A stretch of 64,000 bases of DNA from Candidatus Neomicrothrix sp. UBA814. Lineage in GTDB: Bacteria > Actinomycetota > Acidimicrobiia > Acidimicrobiales > Poriferisodalaceae. A program made the position numbers and the translations under genes. The notes under the pieces were generated by a model that saw only the letters and a program-made list of their open reading frames with translations, searched no databases and was not told where the DNA came from. Of the stretch, positions 33,131 to 42,462 are shown one piece after another; position 1 is the first letter of the stretch, and every line of letters starts with the position of its first letter. The stretch is taken from contig DBIA01000017.1 in assembly GCA_002296525.1 (NCBI GenBank), positions 1-64,000 of the forward strand. Direction: 5' to 3'.

Positions 33131-33769
33131 TCACGCGGAAGATTCCACTTTCCTGAAAGTCAAGTTGATCCGAGGGTTAAGGACCTTCTTCGTGCGCGGA
33201 ATTTGATGTTCCCAGTATCGCTGAGTTGAACCGCTCATGACTAACACGTCGCCTGACTTGAGAGGAATGTTGATGGGATCCAAGGAACGATCCTTGCGAC
33301 GTATACGGAAGTTTCTCGCGGCCCCCAAACTTACCGAAGCGATGATTGGGTTTGGCCCTAAGACCTCTTCGTCATCGGCGTGCCAATCGACTTTGTCGTT
33401 TCCATCGCGATACAGATTCGCTAGAACTGAGTTGAACTCAGCGTCTGCAACTTCGCTAACGCGTTCTTTGACTTTGCGTAAGGTTGAGGTCCAAGGAATT
33501 GGATCCATCTCAATGCCTGACCAACTGTAGGAACGATCAGGATCCCCGTACCAGGCATTCAATCTTGGAACGTCGTGTGATCGTCCAAACATCGAAATCT
33601 TGTCTTGTCTCCACTGAAGCTCATCAATCAATTGCTTGCAAAGAAGATCTCCATCGCTGCGACTCCACACTGCGTTGAGGAGGACAAGTTCTGCCCCCGG
33701 TAAATCGAAGGTTTCGATCGGCGGCTCCCCAAACAACTCTTCCTGAGAGATAAAAGGCTGAGTGGTCAC
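33131..33769 (-). CDS. AlkB-like Fe(II)/2-oxoglutarate dioxygenase (DNA/RNA alkylation repair)
   Basis: 212 aa. The iron motif is in V-D-W-H-A-D-D-E near residue 128, the distal His in Y-W-E-H-Q-I-P near 187, and the 2OG-binding R-x-N-x-T-F-R at the C-terminus (N-P-R-I-N-L-T-F-R). P-R-L-N-A-W-Y-G near 70 is typical of ALKBH2/3-like proteins. It should remove methyl groups such as 1-methyladenine from nucleic acid oxidatively. GTG 33769 overlaps the stop of the SDR gene by one base, so the two are coupled. Confidence 0.88.
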   Translation of the reverse strand: MTTQPFISQEELFGEPPIETFDLPGAELVLLNAVWSRSDGDLLCKQLIDELQWRQDKISMFGRSHDVPRLNAWYGDPDRSYSWSGIEMDPIPWTSTLRKVKERVSEVADAEFNSVLANLYRDGNDKVDWHADDEEVLGPNPIIASVSLGAARNFRIRRKDRSLDPINIPLKSGDVLVMSGSTQRYWEHQIPRTKKVLNPRINLTFRKVESSA

Positions 33770-34542
33770 TAGAAGATGCTGAAGCCGCCGTCAATTTTGA
33801 TGACGTCGCCGGTGTGCCATCTGCTCGCCTCGCTCATGAGGTAAACGGCGATCGCTCCGAAGTCGTCTGGTTGACCCCATCGACGCATTGGGATTCGGGG
33901 CATGACGTTATCGACAAATTTGTCCCACCCAAATAGGCCAGATGTCATCTCCGTTTCGATCCAGCCTGGGATTACTGCGTTCGCTGTGATTTTGTAACGA
34001 GCCATCTCCACCGATAAGCCCATCATCATGGCCAACATGGCGCCTTTAGTCGCCGCGTACGCTTGGCCTTTAGCTGACCCTTGGATAGCTGTGCCGCTAG
34101 AGGTCAGAACTAAAGACCCCCCTTCGCCTTGTGAAACCATCTGTCGAGTAGCTGCGCGAAGCGTGTAGAACACTCCGTTGAGGTTCACGTCTAGTACCGA
34201 GAACCAATCTTCGTTGGAATGTTCGAAAAATGGTTTCTGGTTTTGGGTACCAATTCCCGCGTTGGGGAAGCAACCATCGATTCGGCCGTATTTCTCGACG
34301 ACTGAAGACATCGACTCCTCAACTTGTTCTTCGTTGGACACATCGCACTGGATTGAAGATGCCGAAGGGTTAATTTCTTGAAGTTCTTTTTCGGCAGCTG
34401 CGTTCTTAGCTGCGTTAGTTCCCCAGATGCTGACATCCGCGCCAGCGGCGGCTAGAGCGCGAGCGAAACCTAAACCAATGCCTCCGTTTCCTCCAGTTAT
34501 GACAGCGACCTTGCCTGTTAAGTCGAATGCGTCGTAGCTCAT
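33769..34542 (-). CDS. Short-chain dehydrogenase/reductase
   Basis: 257 aa classical SDR. T-G-G-N-G-G-I-G near residue 16 binds the cofactor; N-A-G-I near 94 and Y-A-A-T-K near 158 (catalytic Tyr and Lys), with S-S-G before it for the Ser, complete the active site. C-D-V after strand 3 is usual. The C-terminal G-D-V-I-K-I-D-G-G is standard. Substrate unknown. Divergent from the crotonase gene at 34629. Confidence 0.88.
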   Translation of the reverse strand: MSYDAFDLTGKVAVITGGNGGIGLGFARALAAAGADVSIWGTNAAKNAAAEKELQEINPSASSIQCDVSNEEQVEESMSSVVEKYGRIDGCFPNAGIGTQNQKPFFEHSNEDWFSVLDVNLNGVFYTLRAATRQMVSQGEGGSLVLTSSGTAIQGSAKGQAYAATKGAMLAMMMGLSVEMARYKITANAVIPGWIETEMTSGLFGWDKFVDNVMPRIPMRRWGQPDDFGAIAVYLMSEASRWHTGDVIKIDGGFSIF

Positions 34543-34628
34543 GATCGGCTTCTCCCAAATTTGATCTGTTAGGAATACTAGAAGCCTCAGGTCAAGCGAA
34601 GGCGATAACTCTCTGGGAGACTCTCGGA

Positions 34629-35408
34629 ATGGAACTTGAGAGTGTGAGAATTGATGGAGAAGGCCCTATTCGCCACCTTGTCTTGAATCGGCCGGAAGTT
34701 CACAATGCTGTGAATGCGCAACTGGTTCGTGATTTGCACGAAGCTGTTCGATGGTTAGACGCTGACGCTTCGATACGTGTGGTCATTGTTCGGGGGGAGG
34801 GAAAGTCTCTTTGTTCTGGAGCTGACTTAAAGCAGGAGCGAACCAGCCCTCAGGACACAATGTTGGGTTCAAAACACGGCGCGACGATGTATGACGCTCT
34901 TATGCATATGAACCCGATCACGATTGCCTTGTGTCATGGATACATGATCGGTGGAGGCGCCGTCTTACCCGCGGCGTGCGACTTTAGAATCGGAAGCCCA
35001 ACATTGAAGTTGACTCTGAACGAGGTCAGCATTGGTTTTAACTTGACGTGGCATTCACTACCGGCGCTCGTCAACCTTGTCGGAGCGCAACGAGCTAAAG
35101 AAATGCTCATCCTTGGCCGCACATACAACATGACCGACCTCAATGAGATGGGGTATTTCACTGACGTGGTGGCTGATGATGATGCCTTGATACCGGCGGG
35201 TGAAGGGTTAGCTGCCGAGGTTGTTAAACAGCCACCAGTACCAGTAACGGTGACTAAAGCCTCTATCAACGCCCAAGCCATGCCGCTCGGCCGAGCAATC
35301 CAACACATGGATCATTTAGCTGTTGGGTACATGGGCAAGAGTGACAACTCTCGAGTGGCGCGAAACACTTATTTCGATGACAAGCCACGCGAGTGGGGTG
35401 ACGACTAG
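34629..35408 (+). CDS. Enoyl-CoA hydratase/isomerase (crotonase family)
   Basis: 259 aa. The CoA-binding oxyanion loops are L-C-S-G-A-D-L-K near residue 60 and G-Y-M-I-G-G-G-A near 105. The catalytic position E-V-S-I-G-F near 136 keeps Glu, in line with hydratases. It presumably acts in beta-oxidation-like breakdown of an acyl-CoA. ATG 34629 lacks a strong ribosome site. Convergent with the first selenoprotein gene. Confidence 0.88.
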   Translation: MELESVRIDGEGPIRHLVLNRPEVHNAVNAQLVRDLHEAVRWLDADASIRVVIVRGEGKSLCSGADLKQERTSPQDTMLGSKHGATMYDALMHMNPITIALCHGYMIGGGAVLPAACDFRIGSPTLKLTLNEVSIGFNLTWHSLPALVNLVGAQRAKEMLILGRTYNMTDLNEMGYFTDVVADDDALIPAGEGLAAEVVKQPPVPVTVTKASINAQAMPLGRAIQHMDHLAVGYMGKSDNSRVARNTYFDDKPREWGDD

Positions 35409-35424
35409 CTAAGCCACGTGTTAG

Positions 35425-36543
35425 TCAGGACCGAGCGGAAACGAATTGGTCAAGACCCATAGAAGTTGTCATCTCGGCCATAGATTCGAGTCGTTCAGAT
35501 GGGTGGCAGGTGCCAGTTCCATCGGCGATTCGCGTCATCATCTCGAAATTTGCGACGACCGCTGCAGCGTCCAACATAGTTGCATCGTCTGTTGCTTCGA
35601 CTAACGCGGAACGCGCAGCAGAGAGCGAATTCAGATCGCTGACCGAAGTGTCGACCAGCCGCGCTAACTCCGGCGCGTGGTCAACGGCTTCATTTTCGGC
35701 TGCTTCTCCTCGCACCAAAGATAAGTCGACTTGCATGTCGTTTGCGGAACTGCTCGCACGGAGCATCATCGAATGCGCCGCAGTTCAGTAGAAGCACTCC
35801 CGGTGAGCGGACAGGCGACCGGCAACGAACTCGATTTGGCGACGGGATAGCGTGCCCCGAGTCCAATCCAGATCAATCATTTCGCGTGTAGGAATGTATT
35901 GAGCGCTCGAGAGAGTAGCCAAGGTATCCATTGCGGATGGAACTGAACTCAAGGCACGAATCACGGGAGGAACGGCAGGTAACCCATCATAAAAAGGCGC
36001 GAGCTCTGGTGTCATATCTTCTAGATGAACTACTGGAACCCAATGATGTTTGGCGGGCTTTGAAGGCTGTTCTTGTCGCAAAGGTTCACCCTCAATAGGT
36101 GAAGGAAACGCGGGTCTTTCGATTCCCGCCAATTGAGAAAACCGAAAGACAGAAGTGACGCTGATTGCTACCTCAATCACCTCAACCCACTGCTGCGGAG
36201 TAATGCCGGTAGCGTCACGCATCTTGGAATACCACTCTTCCGTCAGCGTCCCGGCATGAACGGTCAGACGATAGATAGCATCCTGTAGCTCTGAACTCAG
36301 TAGAGCGTTGCGTGAGAAACGACCGCTTAATGAGGGGCTTTCCCACGGCGGAATCGGAACTGGATCATCTAGGGCTGCACCGACAATCTCTGCGATCGCC
36401 AGTCGCTCACCACCGTCCCACCAAGTCCCAGGAGCAGCGAGTTTCTCCCAAACATGAGCGTGGGCGGCAGTGAGATCAGCGCGGATCGGCAATTCGGAAG
36501 CTGCATGGCACTCCTCAACGATTGAAGATGGCGTTGCAGTCAT
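35425..36543 (-). CDS. Selenoprotein: large two-repeat AhpD-like protein with CxxU motif (in-frame TGA at 35785-35787)
   Basis: Read through the TGA, 372 aa with Sec253. Start ATG 36543 has GGGAGG 4 nt upstream. Two AhpD-like helical units are visible. The first (residues 25-130) lacks Cys. The second carries R-E-C-F-Y-U-T-A-A-H, that is CxxU-x3-H in place of the AhpD CxxC-x3-H. After the TGA the same frame runs on for about 120 codons, ending with F-E-M-M-T-R-I-A-D-G-T-G-T, the normal end of the AhpD core. A hairpin starts right after the TGA (35784-35749). The protein at 62384-63439 shares the whole layout. Probably a thiol peroxidase or disulfide reductase. A stop at TGA would remove the redox partner and the C-terminal fold. 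Confidence 0.85.
35749..35784 (-). promoter_or_regulatory. SECIS-like hairpin after TGA 35785-35787
   Basis: Directly after the TGA, ACTGC pairs with GCAGT and CGCA with TGCG across a small internal loop. An alternative inner stem GCAT/ATGC has the loop TCGATG. Bacterial SECIS hairpins lie immediately 3' of the Sec codon, as here. No GGU loop, so this one is less like the E. coli element. Confidence 0.55.
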
Positions 36544-36608
36544 ATGGCCTCCCGACAGATGTTCCCTCATTGGCACCGTAGCTGCTGAGAACAGGGCACG
36601 ATAGAGGT

Positions 36609-37163
36609 ATGGCATGGATTGACATAGTTCCCGACGACGACTGGGTTAGCGATCAGGCCCTGAACGGCCTCTATGACCGCGTGATAGATAAGAACCACAA
36701 CCGCATTGATTACATCATGGCGGTCCACTCACTGAACCCGAGGGGGCTAGCCGCTCACGACGCTGTCTATAGATCAGCAATGGCAGGGACACGCAATCTT
36801 CGTAAAGTCGAACGTGAACTCATCGCCTTAGTAGTGAGCCTTGAGAACGAATGTCACTATTGAATAGTGCACCACCGGCGCGGTCTGCGTCGCCTGCTGA
36901 AAGATGACTCGTTAGCGCAAGCAATTGAAGAAGACTGGCGTTCGGCTCCGCTCAGTCAAAAACGTACAGCGATGCTCGAGTACGTGACGAAGCTAACAGT
37001 CACCCCCAGCGAGATCACCGCCGTAGACGTCGAAACTTTGCGCGATGTCGGATTTAGCGATCGAGATGTCTTGGACATAGTTGAGGTCACCGCCTACTAC
37101 GCCTACGCCAACCGCATTGCCGACGGGCTTGGCATTTCTACTGAGTCGTGGATCAGCGACTGA
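36609..37163 (+). CDS. Selenoprotein: AhpD-like peroxidase-related enzyme with CxxU motif (in-frame TGA at 36861-36863)
   Basis: Read through the TGA, 184 aa with Sec85. The motif is N-E-C-H-Y-U-I-V-H-H, matching the C-x-Y-C-x-x-H-H of the peroxidase-related AhpD subfamily (TIGR01926-like), where the second Cys is replaced by Sec. Before it come H-S-L-N-P-R-G-L-A-A-H and V-E-R-E-L-I-A-L-V-V-S, and after it L-E-Y-V-T-K-L-T and V-E-V-T-A-Y-Y-A-Y-A-N-R-I-A-D-G-L-G, all in the order of the family, so both halves belong to one protein. Length fits the family. The ATG has GAGG very close. Divergent, 65 bp away, from a second AhpD-like selenoprotein gene. Confidence 0.9.
36876..36892 (+). promoter_or_regulatory. 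SECIS-like hairpin with GGUCU loop after TGA 36861-36863
   Basis: A 6-bp stem (C-G, G-C, G-U, C-G, G-C, C-G) closes the loop GGUCU. The GGU occupies nucleotides 19-21 after the TGA (the seventh codon). As I recall, the E. coli fdhF SECIS also has GGUCU at this spacing, bound by SelB. Confidence 0.7.
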
Positions 37164-37196
37164 ACCGAGCAAGCAACCCCCGAGCTCCCTATTGGA

Positions 37197-38120
37197 TTAA
37201 TGCCCGAAGTGAGGGGCTACTTCCTCTGCAAATCGATTGATTGCTTCCAGCCGCCCATCGTTACCGCGACCCAGAACAAAAAACGCGGCATGGTCTAAAC
37301 CAACATCGGCGTATTGACCAATTTGGTCAATCACCTGCTCTGTTCCGCCACCAATTTCACCTTGATCCAGATCGCCGCCATCAAAGTTCAACCTGAAGAG
37401 ACTTGTGAGCTCTAGATCTCCACCGTCTCGACCAACGATTTCACATTCTCTTTCTACAGCACTCCATTGTTCGGAAAGGAGATCAGGGTGTGCGAAAGCG
37501 GAGTGGAACGCGTCGCCAAATTTTGCAGTTCGTTTAAAGGCTGCTGGCGAATGACCTCCAACCCAGATTGGAATGTGGTTGTTGACGGGTTTGGGGCTGA
37601 ACCCGATATCACGAAACTGCGTCCACGTTCCGTTGTAGGTCGACAGACCAGCTTCAAAGAGCTCCTGGAATACTTCCAATGTTTCATCGGCGCGAGCGCC
37701 CCGCTGATCCCAAGGCCGTCCTACGGCTTCAAATTCTTCTTTCATCCAACCGACCCCTACTCCCATAATTGCCCTCCCATTAGAGAGATGATCGAGCGTT
37801 GCCCAACTCTTCGCCTGTTGCACAGCGCCTCGGTAGCCCAAAATGAGAACGGTGGTTCCAAGTAAAACTCGTTCCGTTATTCCTGCGACAAATTGAAGTG
37901 TCCCGATGCAATCCAACCATGCGCTCCCTGCTTCAGGGAATCCGCTGTTGTCGTCTGCATATGGATACTTTGATTCCAATGTGTCCGGATCGGGCCAAGC
38001 GATGTGGTCACTGGACCACAGGGACGCGTACCCCAAGTTTTCTGCCGTTGTCGCGACACGAATCATGGCTTCTCGGCTCGGATCGCGGCCGGCGTCGGGT
38101 AAATGAACACCGAATTTCAT
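37197..38120 (-). CDS. LLM-class F420-dependent oxidoreductase
   Basis: 307 aa from ATG 38120, where the family N-terminus M-K-F-G-V-H-L-P begins, with GGAGG upstream; the frame extends further but without likeness. Barrel marks: W-S-S-D-H-I near residue 36, L-L-G-T-T-V-L-I-L near 85, S-N-G-R-A-I-M-G-V-G-V-G-W near 110, and P-I-W-V-G-G-H-S near 180, usual in the Rv2161c/TIGR03619-like F420 group. Substrate unknown. Divergent from a CoA-transferase gene. It resembles the gene at 40701. Confidence 0.85.
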   Translation of the reverse strand: MKFGVHLPDAGRDPSREAMIRVATTAENLGYASLWSSDHIAWPDPDTLESKYPYADDNSGFPEAGSAWLDCIGTLQFVAGITERVLLGTTVLILGYRGAVQQAKSWATLDHLSNGRAIMGVGVGWMKEEFEAVGRPWDQRGARADETLEVFQELFEAGLSTYNGTWTQFRDIGFSPKPVNNHIPIWVGGHSPAAFKRTAKFGDAFHSAFAHPDLLSEQWSAVERECEIVGRDGGDLELTSLFRLNFDGGDLDQGEIGGGTEQVIDQIGQYADVGLDHAAFFVLGRGNDGRLEAINRFAEEVAPHFGH

Positions 38121-38210
38121 GAGATCTTTCCCTCCATTGGGAAGCGACCCTAGAAGATCTCTAGCAACTCGTGCTGCACGGCCTACACGAATGTCTCTAC
38201 GCTGCTGTGC

Positions 38211-39434
38211 ATGAAGAAGGAGGACTTCTACCGAAACGCGCGTCATGACCTTCCAGGTCCGCTTGCGGGAGTGCGAATTATTGACGCCACGACCGCTTGG
38301 GCGGGACCAATGGCTTCATGCTTGCTGGCCGACTACGGGGCTGACGTAATCAGAGTGGCTATGCCCGGCGACGAAGGTTTGCCATGGCAGCCCTTCATTG
38401 GCGGCACCACGCGCTCTTTCGCAGAAGAAACCATAAATCGGAATAAACGAAGTGTCGCGATAGATCTCCGCCGATCCGAGGGAGTTGAAGCTTTTCTGGC
38501 ACTAGTAACTTCAGCAGACGTTGTTGTCGAAAACTTCAAACCTGGAACCTTCGCGGGTTGGGGCATCGGATACGACGACTGCCGAAAGGTAAAGCAAGAC
38601 ATCGTGTATCTGTCGGTGAGTGGATGGGGACAGTTCGGTCCCGAATCGCAACGTCCGGGTTATGACCCAGGTGCGTTAGCACATAGTGGTTGGATGGCTC
38701 TTAACGGAGAAAAAGATGGCTCCCCCTCGAAAGCCCCAACCTTTCTCGCTGACGACCTCTCGGGATTGCATGGGGCGCTTGCTGTACTTGCAGCTCTCCG
38801 TCACCGCGACGCGACAGGAGAAGGGCAACACGTGGATGTATCGCTCCTTGACTCGATTATCTATCAATCAAACGGGTACCTCACGCTGGGAGCTACAGGT
38901 GATTCACTCGAACGATGGGGAAGCGAGGTCAGAGTATGTGCGCCGACGAACTGCTACGAGTGCAGCGACGGACACGTATTCATGGCCCTCATCCTTGACT
39001 CCCATTGGGTTCGGCTCACTGAAGTGCTTGGCCGTCCCGAATTAGGCAAGGATCCTCGATACCTCACCAACGAAGATCGCGTCGCGCACAGAACTGAAGT
39101 TGACTCACTGGTAGCGGATTGGTGTCGAGGTCGACCTAAAGATGAGGTGGTGTCTGCGATTGATGCCGCCGGCATTGTCATTGCAGCGGTCAATACGTTT
39201 GCAGACGCTGCACAGGACCCTCACGTGCTTGAACGGGATCTCTTGCAACAAACAACACTCATTGATGGGTCTTCAGCGCCTCTTACTGGTCCCGCCGCGA
39301 AGTTCAGCCGCACCCCGGTACGAGTGCGACATGGCGCCCCACGCCCGAATCAGCACACAGACGAAATCCTCGAAGAAGTAGGTGTTACTAAAGAACAACT
39401 CGCAAAGCTTCGTGATGCCGGAATAATTGATTAA
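38211..39434 (+). CDS. CaiB/BaiF (family III) CoA-transferase
   Basis: 407 aa. N-terminal Rossmann-like segment G-V-R-I-I-D-A-T-T-A-W-A-G-P, then L-A-D-Y-G-A-D-V-I-R-V, N-R-N-K-R-S-V-A-I-D-L, V-V-E-N-F-K-P-G-T, and the catalytic Asp in L-A-D-D-L-S-G-L-H-G-A near residue 182. Family III enzymes move CoA between carboxylic acids through an Asp-acyl intermediate. It would activate an acid for beta-oxidation by the crotonases and dehydrogenases around it. Donor and acceptor unknown. Confidence 0.9.
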   Translation: MKKEDFYRNARHDLPGPLAGVRIIDATTAWAGPMASCLLADYGADVIRVAMPGDEGLPWQPFIGGTTRSFAEETINRNKRSVAIDLRRSEGVEAFLALVTSADVVVENFKPGTFAGWGIGYDDCRKVKQDIVYLSVSGWGQFGPESQRPGYDPGALAHSGWMALNGEKDGSPSKAPTFLADDLSGLHGALAVLAALRHRDATGEGQHVDVSLLDSIIYQSNGYLTLGATGDSLERWGSEVRVCAPTNCYECSDGHVFMALILDSHWVRLTEVLGRPELGKDPRYLTNEDRVAHRTEVDSLVADWCRGRPKDEVVSAIDAAGIVIAAVNTFADAAQDPHVLERDLLQQTTLIDGSSAPLTGPAAKFSRTPVRVRHGAPRPNQHTDEILEEVGVTKEQLAKLRDAGIID

Positions 39435-39478
39435 GTAATTGGCGTTCGCTGTCCCTCCTTGATGTCAACATGTAGAGC

Positions 39479-40687
39479 ATGGCAAGCATCCTTGTAATCG
39501 TCGTAGGTGTATTGGCGGCCGCCGTGGGTTACCTGTTGAGCCAACTGCGTAATAAGCCATCCGTCGTTGAAGAACGAGAACCCGAAGTTCGTGTTGATAC
39601 TGACAGCATTGTCACCGCTGTAAAAGAAGCTGTGGACGCACAAGTAAATCAAGCAGCACAGGCAGCGCTGAAGACAAACAACGAACTAGCTGGCCAACTG
39701 ATCGACGAGCGAACCCGCACTCTTGAGGAACAAACGAAGAACCTCTTGCAACCCGTCGCTGAACAGATGAATCAGCTCAAATCGTCTGTTGGAGAGTTGA
39801 AGTCCACATATGAGAAGAACAAAGGCGCCTTCGAAAGCTCTAGCCACAATCTCGTTGAACAAATTAATGAGCTGAGTTCCAGAACTAGTGCACTAGCTGG
39901 AGCACTGAAGTCCCCATCAGCGCGAGGCGCTTGGGGTGAGAATCAGTTGAGAAACATCATCGACCTTGCGGGCATGGCATCGTTTTGTGACTTCTCAGAA
40001 CAGTCCGCGGCAGCTGCTGATGATGGGACGTTGCGACCCGACTTAACTGTGAGGCTCCCGAATGGCGCTTTTTTGGTCGTTGATTCCAAAGTCCCGCTGT
40101 CTGCGTATCTCCGGATGCAGGAACTTGAAGATCCCATTGCCCGAGAAGCTGAACTAAAGGGGCACGTAAAAGCTGTACAAGCTCATGTCAAGGCGCTCTC
40201 CGATAAGCAGTACTGGGCGTTGTTCGACGATGCACCTGATTTTGTTGTCATGTTCGTTCCCGGGGAGTCCTTCTTGGCTGACGCGGTTCGGGCGGAAGCA
40301 GGGCTCATTGACGAAGCTATGCGGCGACGCGTCATCATTGCTTCGCCAATGAGCTTGATGGCTTTGCTGTTAACGATTGCCCGAGGCTGGCAGACCACAC
40401 AACTAGCTGAAAACGCAAAAAAGGTAGAAGAGCAAGGGCGGGAGCTACACCGTCGAGTAGGAACAACCTTGTCCGCCATGGCCAAAACCGGTCGAGGGTT
40501 GGAAAGCGCGACAAAGGCCTACAACGAGATGGTGGGCAGCGTTGAGAGCAGGGTGCTACCCACTCTGAGACGATTCAATGAACTAGGTGTCGCAGGTGAG
40601 GAACTCCCTGCGGTGAAGCCAGTCGAATCGGCGACGCGTAACGTTACGGCCAGAGAGCTTGAAGGCCCCGCTAGCGAAAACGATTAG
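39479..40687 (+). CDS. rmuC: RmuC-like DNA recombination protein
   Basis: 402 aa. An N-terminal membrane helix (residues 4-20), a coiled-coil region to about 145, then the RmuC nuclease-like core: G-A-W-G-E-N-Q-L near 150, L-R-P-D-L-T-V-R-L near 183, V-V-D-S-K-V-P-L near 200, and V-M-F-V-P-G-E-S near 258. RmuC limits inversions at short repeats and has the PD-(D/E)xK-type fold. It is out of functional context here, between catabolic genes. Confidence 0.9.
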   Translation: MASILVIVVGVLAAAVGYLLSQLRNKPSVVEEREPEVRVDTDSIVTAVKEAVDAQVNQAAQAALKTNNELAGQLIDERTRTLEEQTKNLLQPVAEQMNQLKSSVGELKSTYEKNKGAFESSSHNLVEQINELSSRTSALAGALKSPSARGAWGENQLRNIIDLAGMASFCDFSEQSAAAADDGTLRPDLTVRLPNGAFLVVDSKVPLSAYLRMQELEDPIAREAELKGHVKAVQAHVKALSDKQYWALFDDAPDFVVMFVPGESFLADAVRAEAGLIDEAMRRRVIIASPMSLMALLLTIARGWQTTQLAENAKKVEEQGRELHRRVGTTLSAMAKTGRGLESATKAYNEMVGSVESRVLPTLRRFNELGVAGEELPAVKPVESATRNVTARELEGPASEND

Positions 40688-40700
40688 ATCTGGGTTGCCT

Positions 40701-41579
40701 TTAATTAATGCTGCGCGCCACTTCGACGAATGGATGAATGTTCTCCAAATTCGACTCAAGGTGCTTGCTGCCTTGTCGTAGGAACGGAATTAGTAACTGA
40801 GTGACTCCGGCCTCTGCGTATGCCTCCACCATTGATGGGTCCATCTGGTCGTTAACGGCCCCGATATGGATTTCGAGTTCGTCAATTGAACGATTCTCGG
40901 CCTCTAGAAAGTTTTCCAAACGTGCGACCATTTGCTTGCTCTCAACAGGCGACAGGTTGATTCCATACCAACCTGCTCCATAGCGAGCGGTGCGTTTAAG
41001 AGCAGCGTCGGAATGTCCGCCAACACAAATTGGAATTCCGCCTTCCTGAACGGGTTTGGGGTGCATGCGACACTCCGGTAACTGATACATGTCGCCCTGA
41101 TATGAGCTGAGTTCGTCGTTCCATAGGGTCTTGATTACATCGAGGTACTCGTCACACCGTTTACCGCGGTTGGGCCAGGGAGCACCGCAAGCTTCAAATT
41201 CTTCCCAGCTCCAGCCGACTCCGACCCCGAAATCGAGTCGGCCATTCGACAAGAAGTCCAGGGTCGCATATTCCTTGGCCGCGTAAACAGGGTTGTTCTG
41301 GGGAAGGATGCATATACCGGTGCCGAGCCGAAGCGTTGAAGTGCACGCGGCTAAGAAACCGATGCTGCTCACCATGTCCATTAAGCCGGAACCTTCTGGA
41401 AATCGGAAAACCCCGTCTTGTGTGCCGGGGTATCTGGATTCGTAGTTATCGAACAGGACTACGTGCTCTCCGAGCCAGAATGAGTGAATCCCCATTGCTT
41501 CTGCTCTTTGACCGAACTCTCTGAGAAACTCGGGTGTTGCAACGGGCGAACGTAACGGAGTGAAAAGACCTATTTTCAT
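40701..41579 (-). CDS. LLM-class F420-dependent oxidoreductase
   Basis: 292 aa. F-W-L-G-E-H near residue 34, R-L-G-T-G-I-C-I-L near 84, S-N-G-R-L-D-F-G-V-G-V-G-W near 110, and P-I-C-V-G-G-H-S near 185 match the same F420 group as 37197-38120. A likely product of old duplication, though the two are only moderately alike. ATG 41579. Convergent with rmuC. Confidence 0.85.
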   Translation of the reverse strand: MKIGLFTPLRSPVATPEFLREFGQRAEAMGIHSFWLGEHVVLFDNYESRYPGTQDGVFRFPEGSGLMDMVSSIGFLAACTSTLRLGTGICILPQNNPVYAAKEYATLDFLSNGRLDFGVGVGWSWEEFEACGAPWPNRGKRCDEYLDVIKTLWNDELSSYQGDMYQLPECRMHPKPVQEGGIPICVGGHSDAALKRTARYGAGWYGINLSPVESKQMVARLENFLEAENRSIDELEIHIGAVNDQMDPSMVEAYAEAGVTQLLIPFLRQGSKHLESNLENIHPFVEVARSIN

Positions 41580-41816
41580 CGAAGTGTTTCTTCCTATCTG
41601 AGAGAACGCAGCGGCTAACAGAGATTTAGTCCTCTTCGTTTGAGCGTAGCCGGACTGCTGGATGTGGTTCCGACTGACATTTATGTGGGGTCCTTATCGA
41701 TAACGTCAAATTTGAGGGAAGGAAACCGAATCTGAAAATGTTCGAATTGAAAGAGACCTATCGGGACTTCACACGCTACGACGCCGATCTGACATTGCTG
41801 AGATGGGGAACAGTCA

Positions 41817-42386
41817 ATGTCAGATCCCTCCGCCAAGATGGTCAAGGTGCCAGACTCGACCACGATGCCCGAAGCTGAGTTCCTCTCAGAAGACTTCTTC
41901 TCCGCCAAATCCAACGCGGATCTGTCTGCGATGATGCAACTCATCATTGCTGAACAGCAGAAAAGAGCCATCGAAGGATCCGAACCGGATGCCCTTCTAG
42001 AGCAAGGCTTTAAAGATGGTTTCAAACCAAATGGTCTTCCACATGATCCTTGGATCGTTGATGGAGTGCTGATCTGTCCAGGTGCAGTAAATGAAAGAGG
42101 CTCCACCTCTCATGACTGCGGGTTTGTAGCGTTCGACGACCACTGGTGTTGGGAGCACCCCGATGTCCTCTTAGATGATGTGCGATATATCGACGGACCT
42201 AAACACCGCCAACGTTCCGTTTCGTTGATTCCTGTCCATGAGGGTCTTGAGTTCGACCTTGTCATATCCCGAGCATCGGCAGGTCAACACAAGATGCGAT
42301 CCGCCACAGCGTTCCGAGTCGTAGATGGATGCCTTGAAGTAGTCCGCAACAGGACCCCGAAGAAAACATCGAGTCACCGTCACTAA
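41817..42386 (+). CDS. Hypothetical protein
   Basis: 189 aa from ATG 41817 with GGGGAA about 8 nt upstream. It begins with a helical, acidic segment and has a compact C-terminal part with W-C-W-E-H-P-D and D-G-P-K-H-R-Q-R-S-V-S. No membrane helix, no recognised motif. The C-terminus is basic (His/Lys/Arg). It lies 76 bp before an LLM gene on the same strand. I do not recognise it. Confidence 0.5.
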   Translation: MSDPSAKMVKVPDSTTMPEAEFLSEDFFSAKSNADLSAMMQLIIAEQQKRAIEGSEPDALLEQGFKDGFKPNGLPHDPWIVDGVLICPGAVNERGSTSHDCGFVAFDDHWCWEHPDVLLDDVRYIDGPKHRQRSVSLIPVHEGLEFDLVISRASAGQHKMRSATAFRVVDGCLEVVRNRTPKKTSSHRH

Positions 42387-42462
42387 TTGAGCTGCACGAA
42401 ACAAATAAAACAACTCTCGTGCCGAAAAGCGCTGTTCACTGCAAGCCGACTACGGTCCCTCT

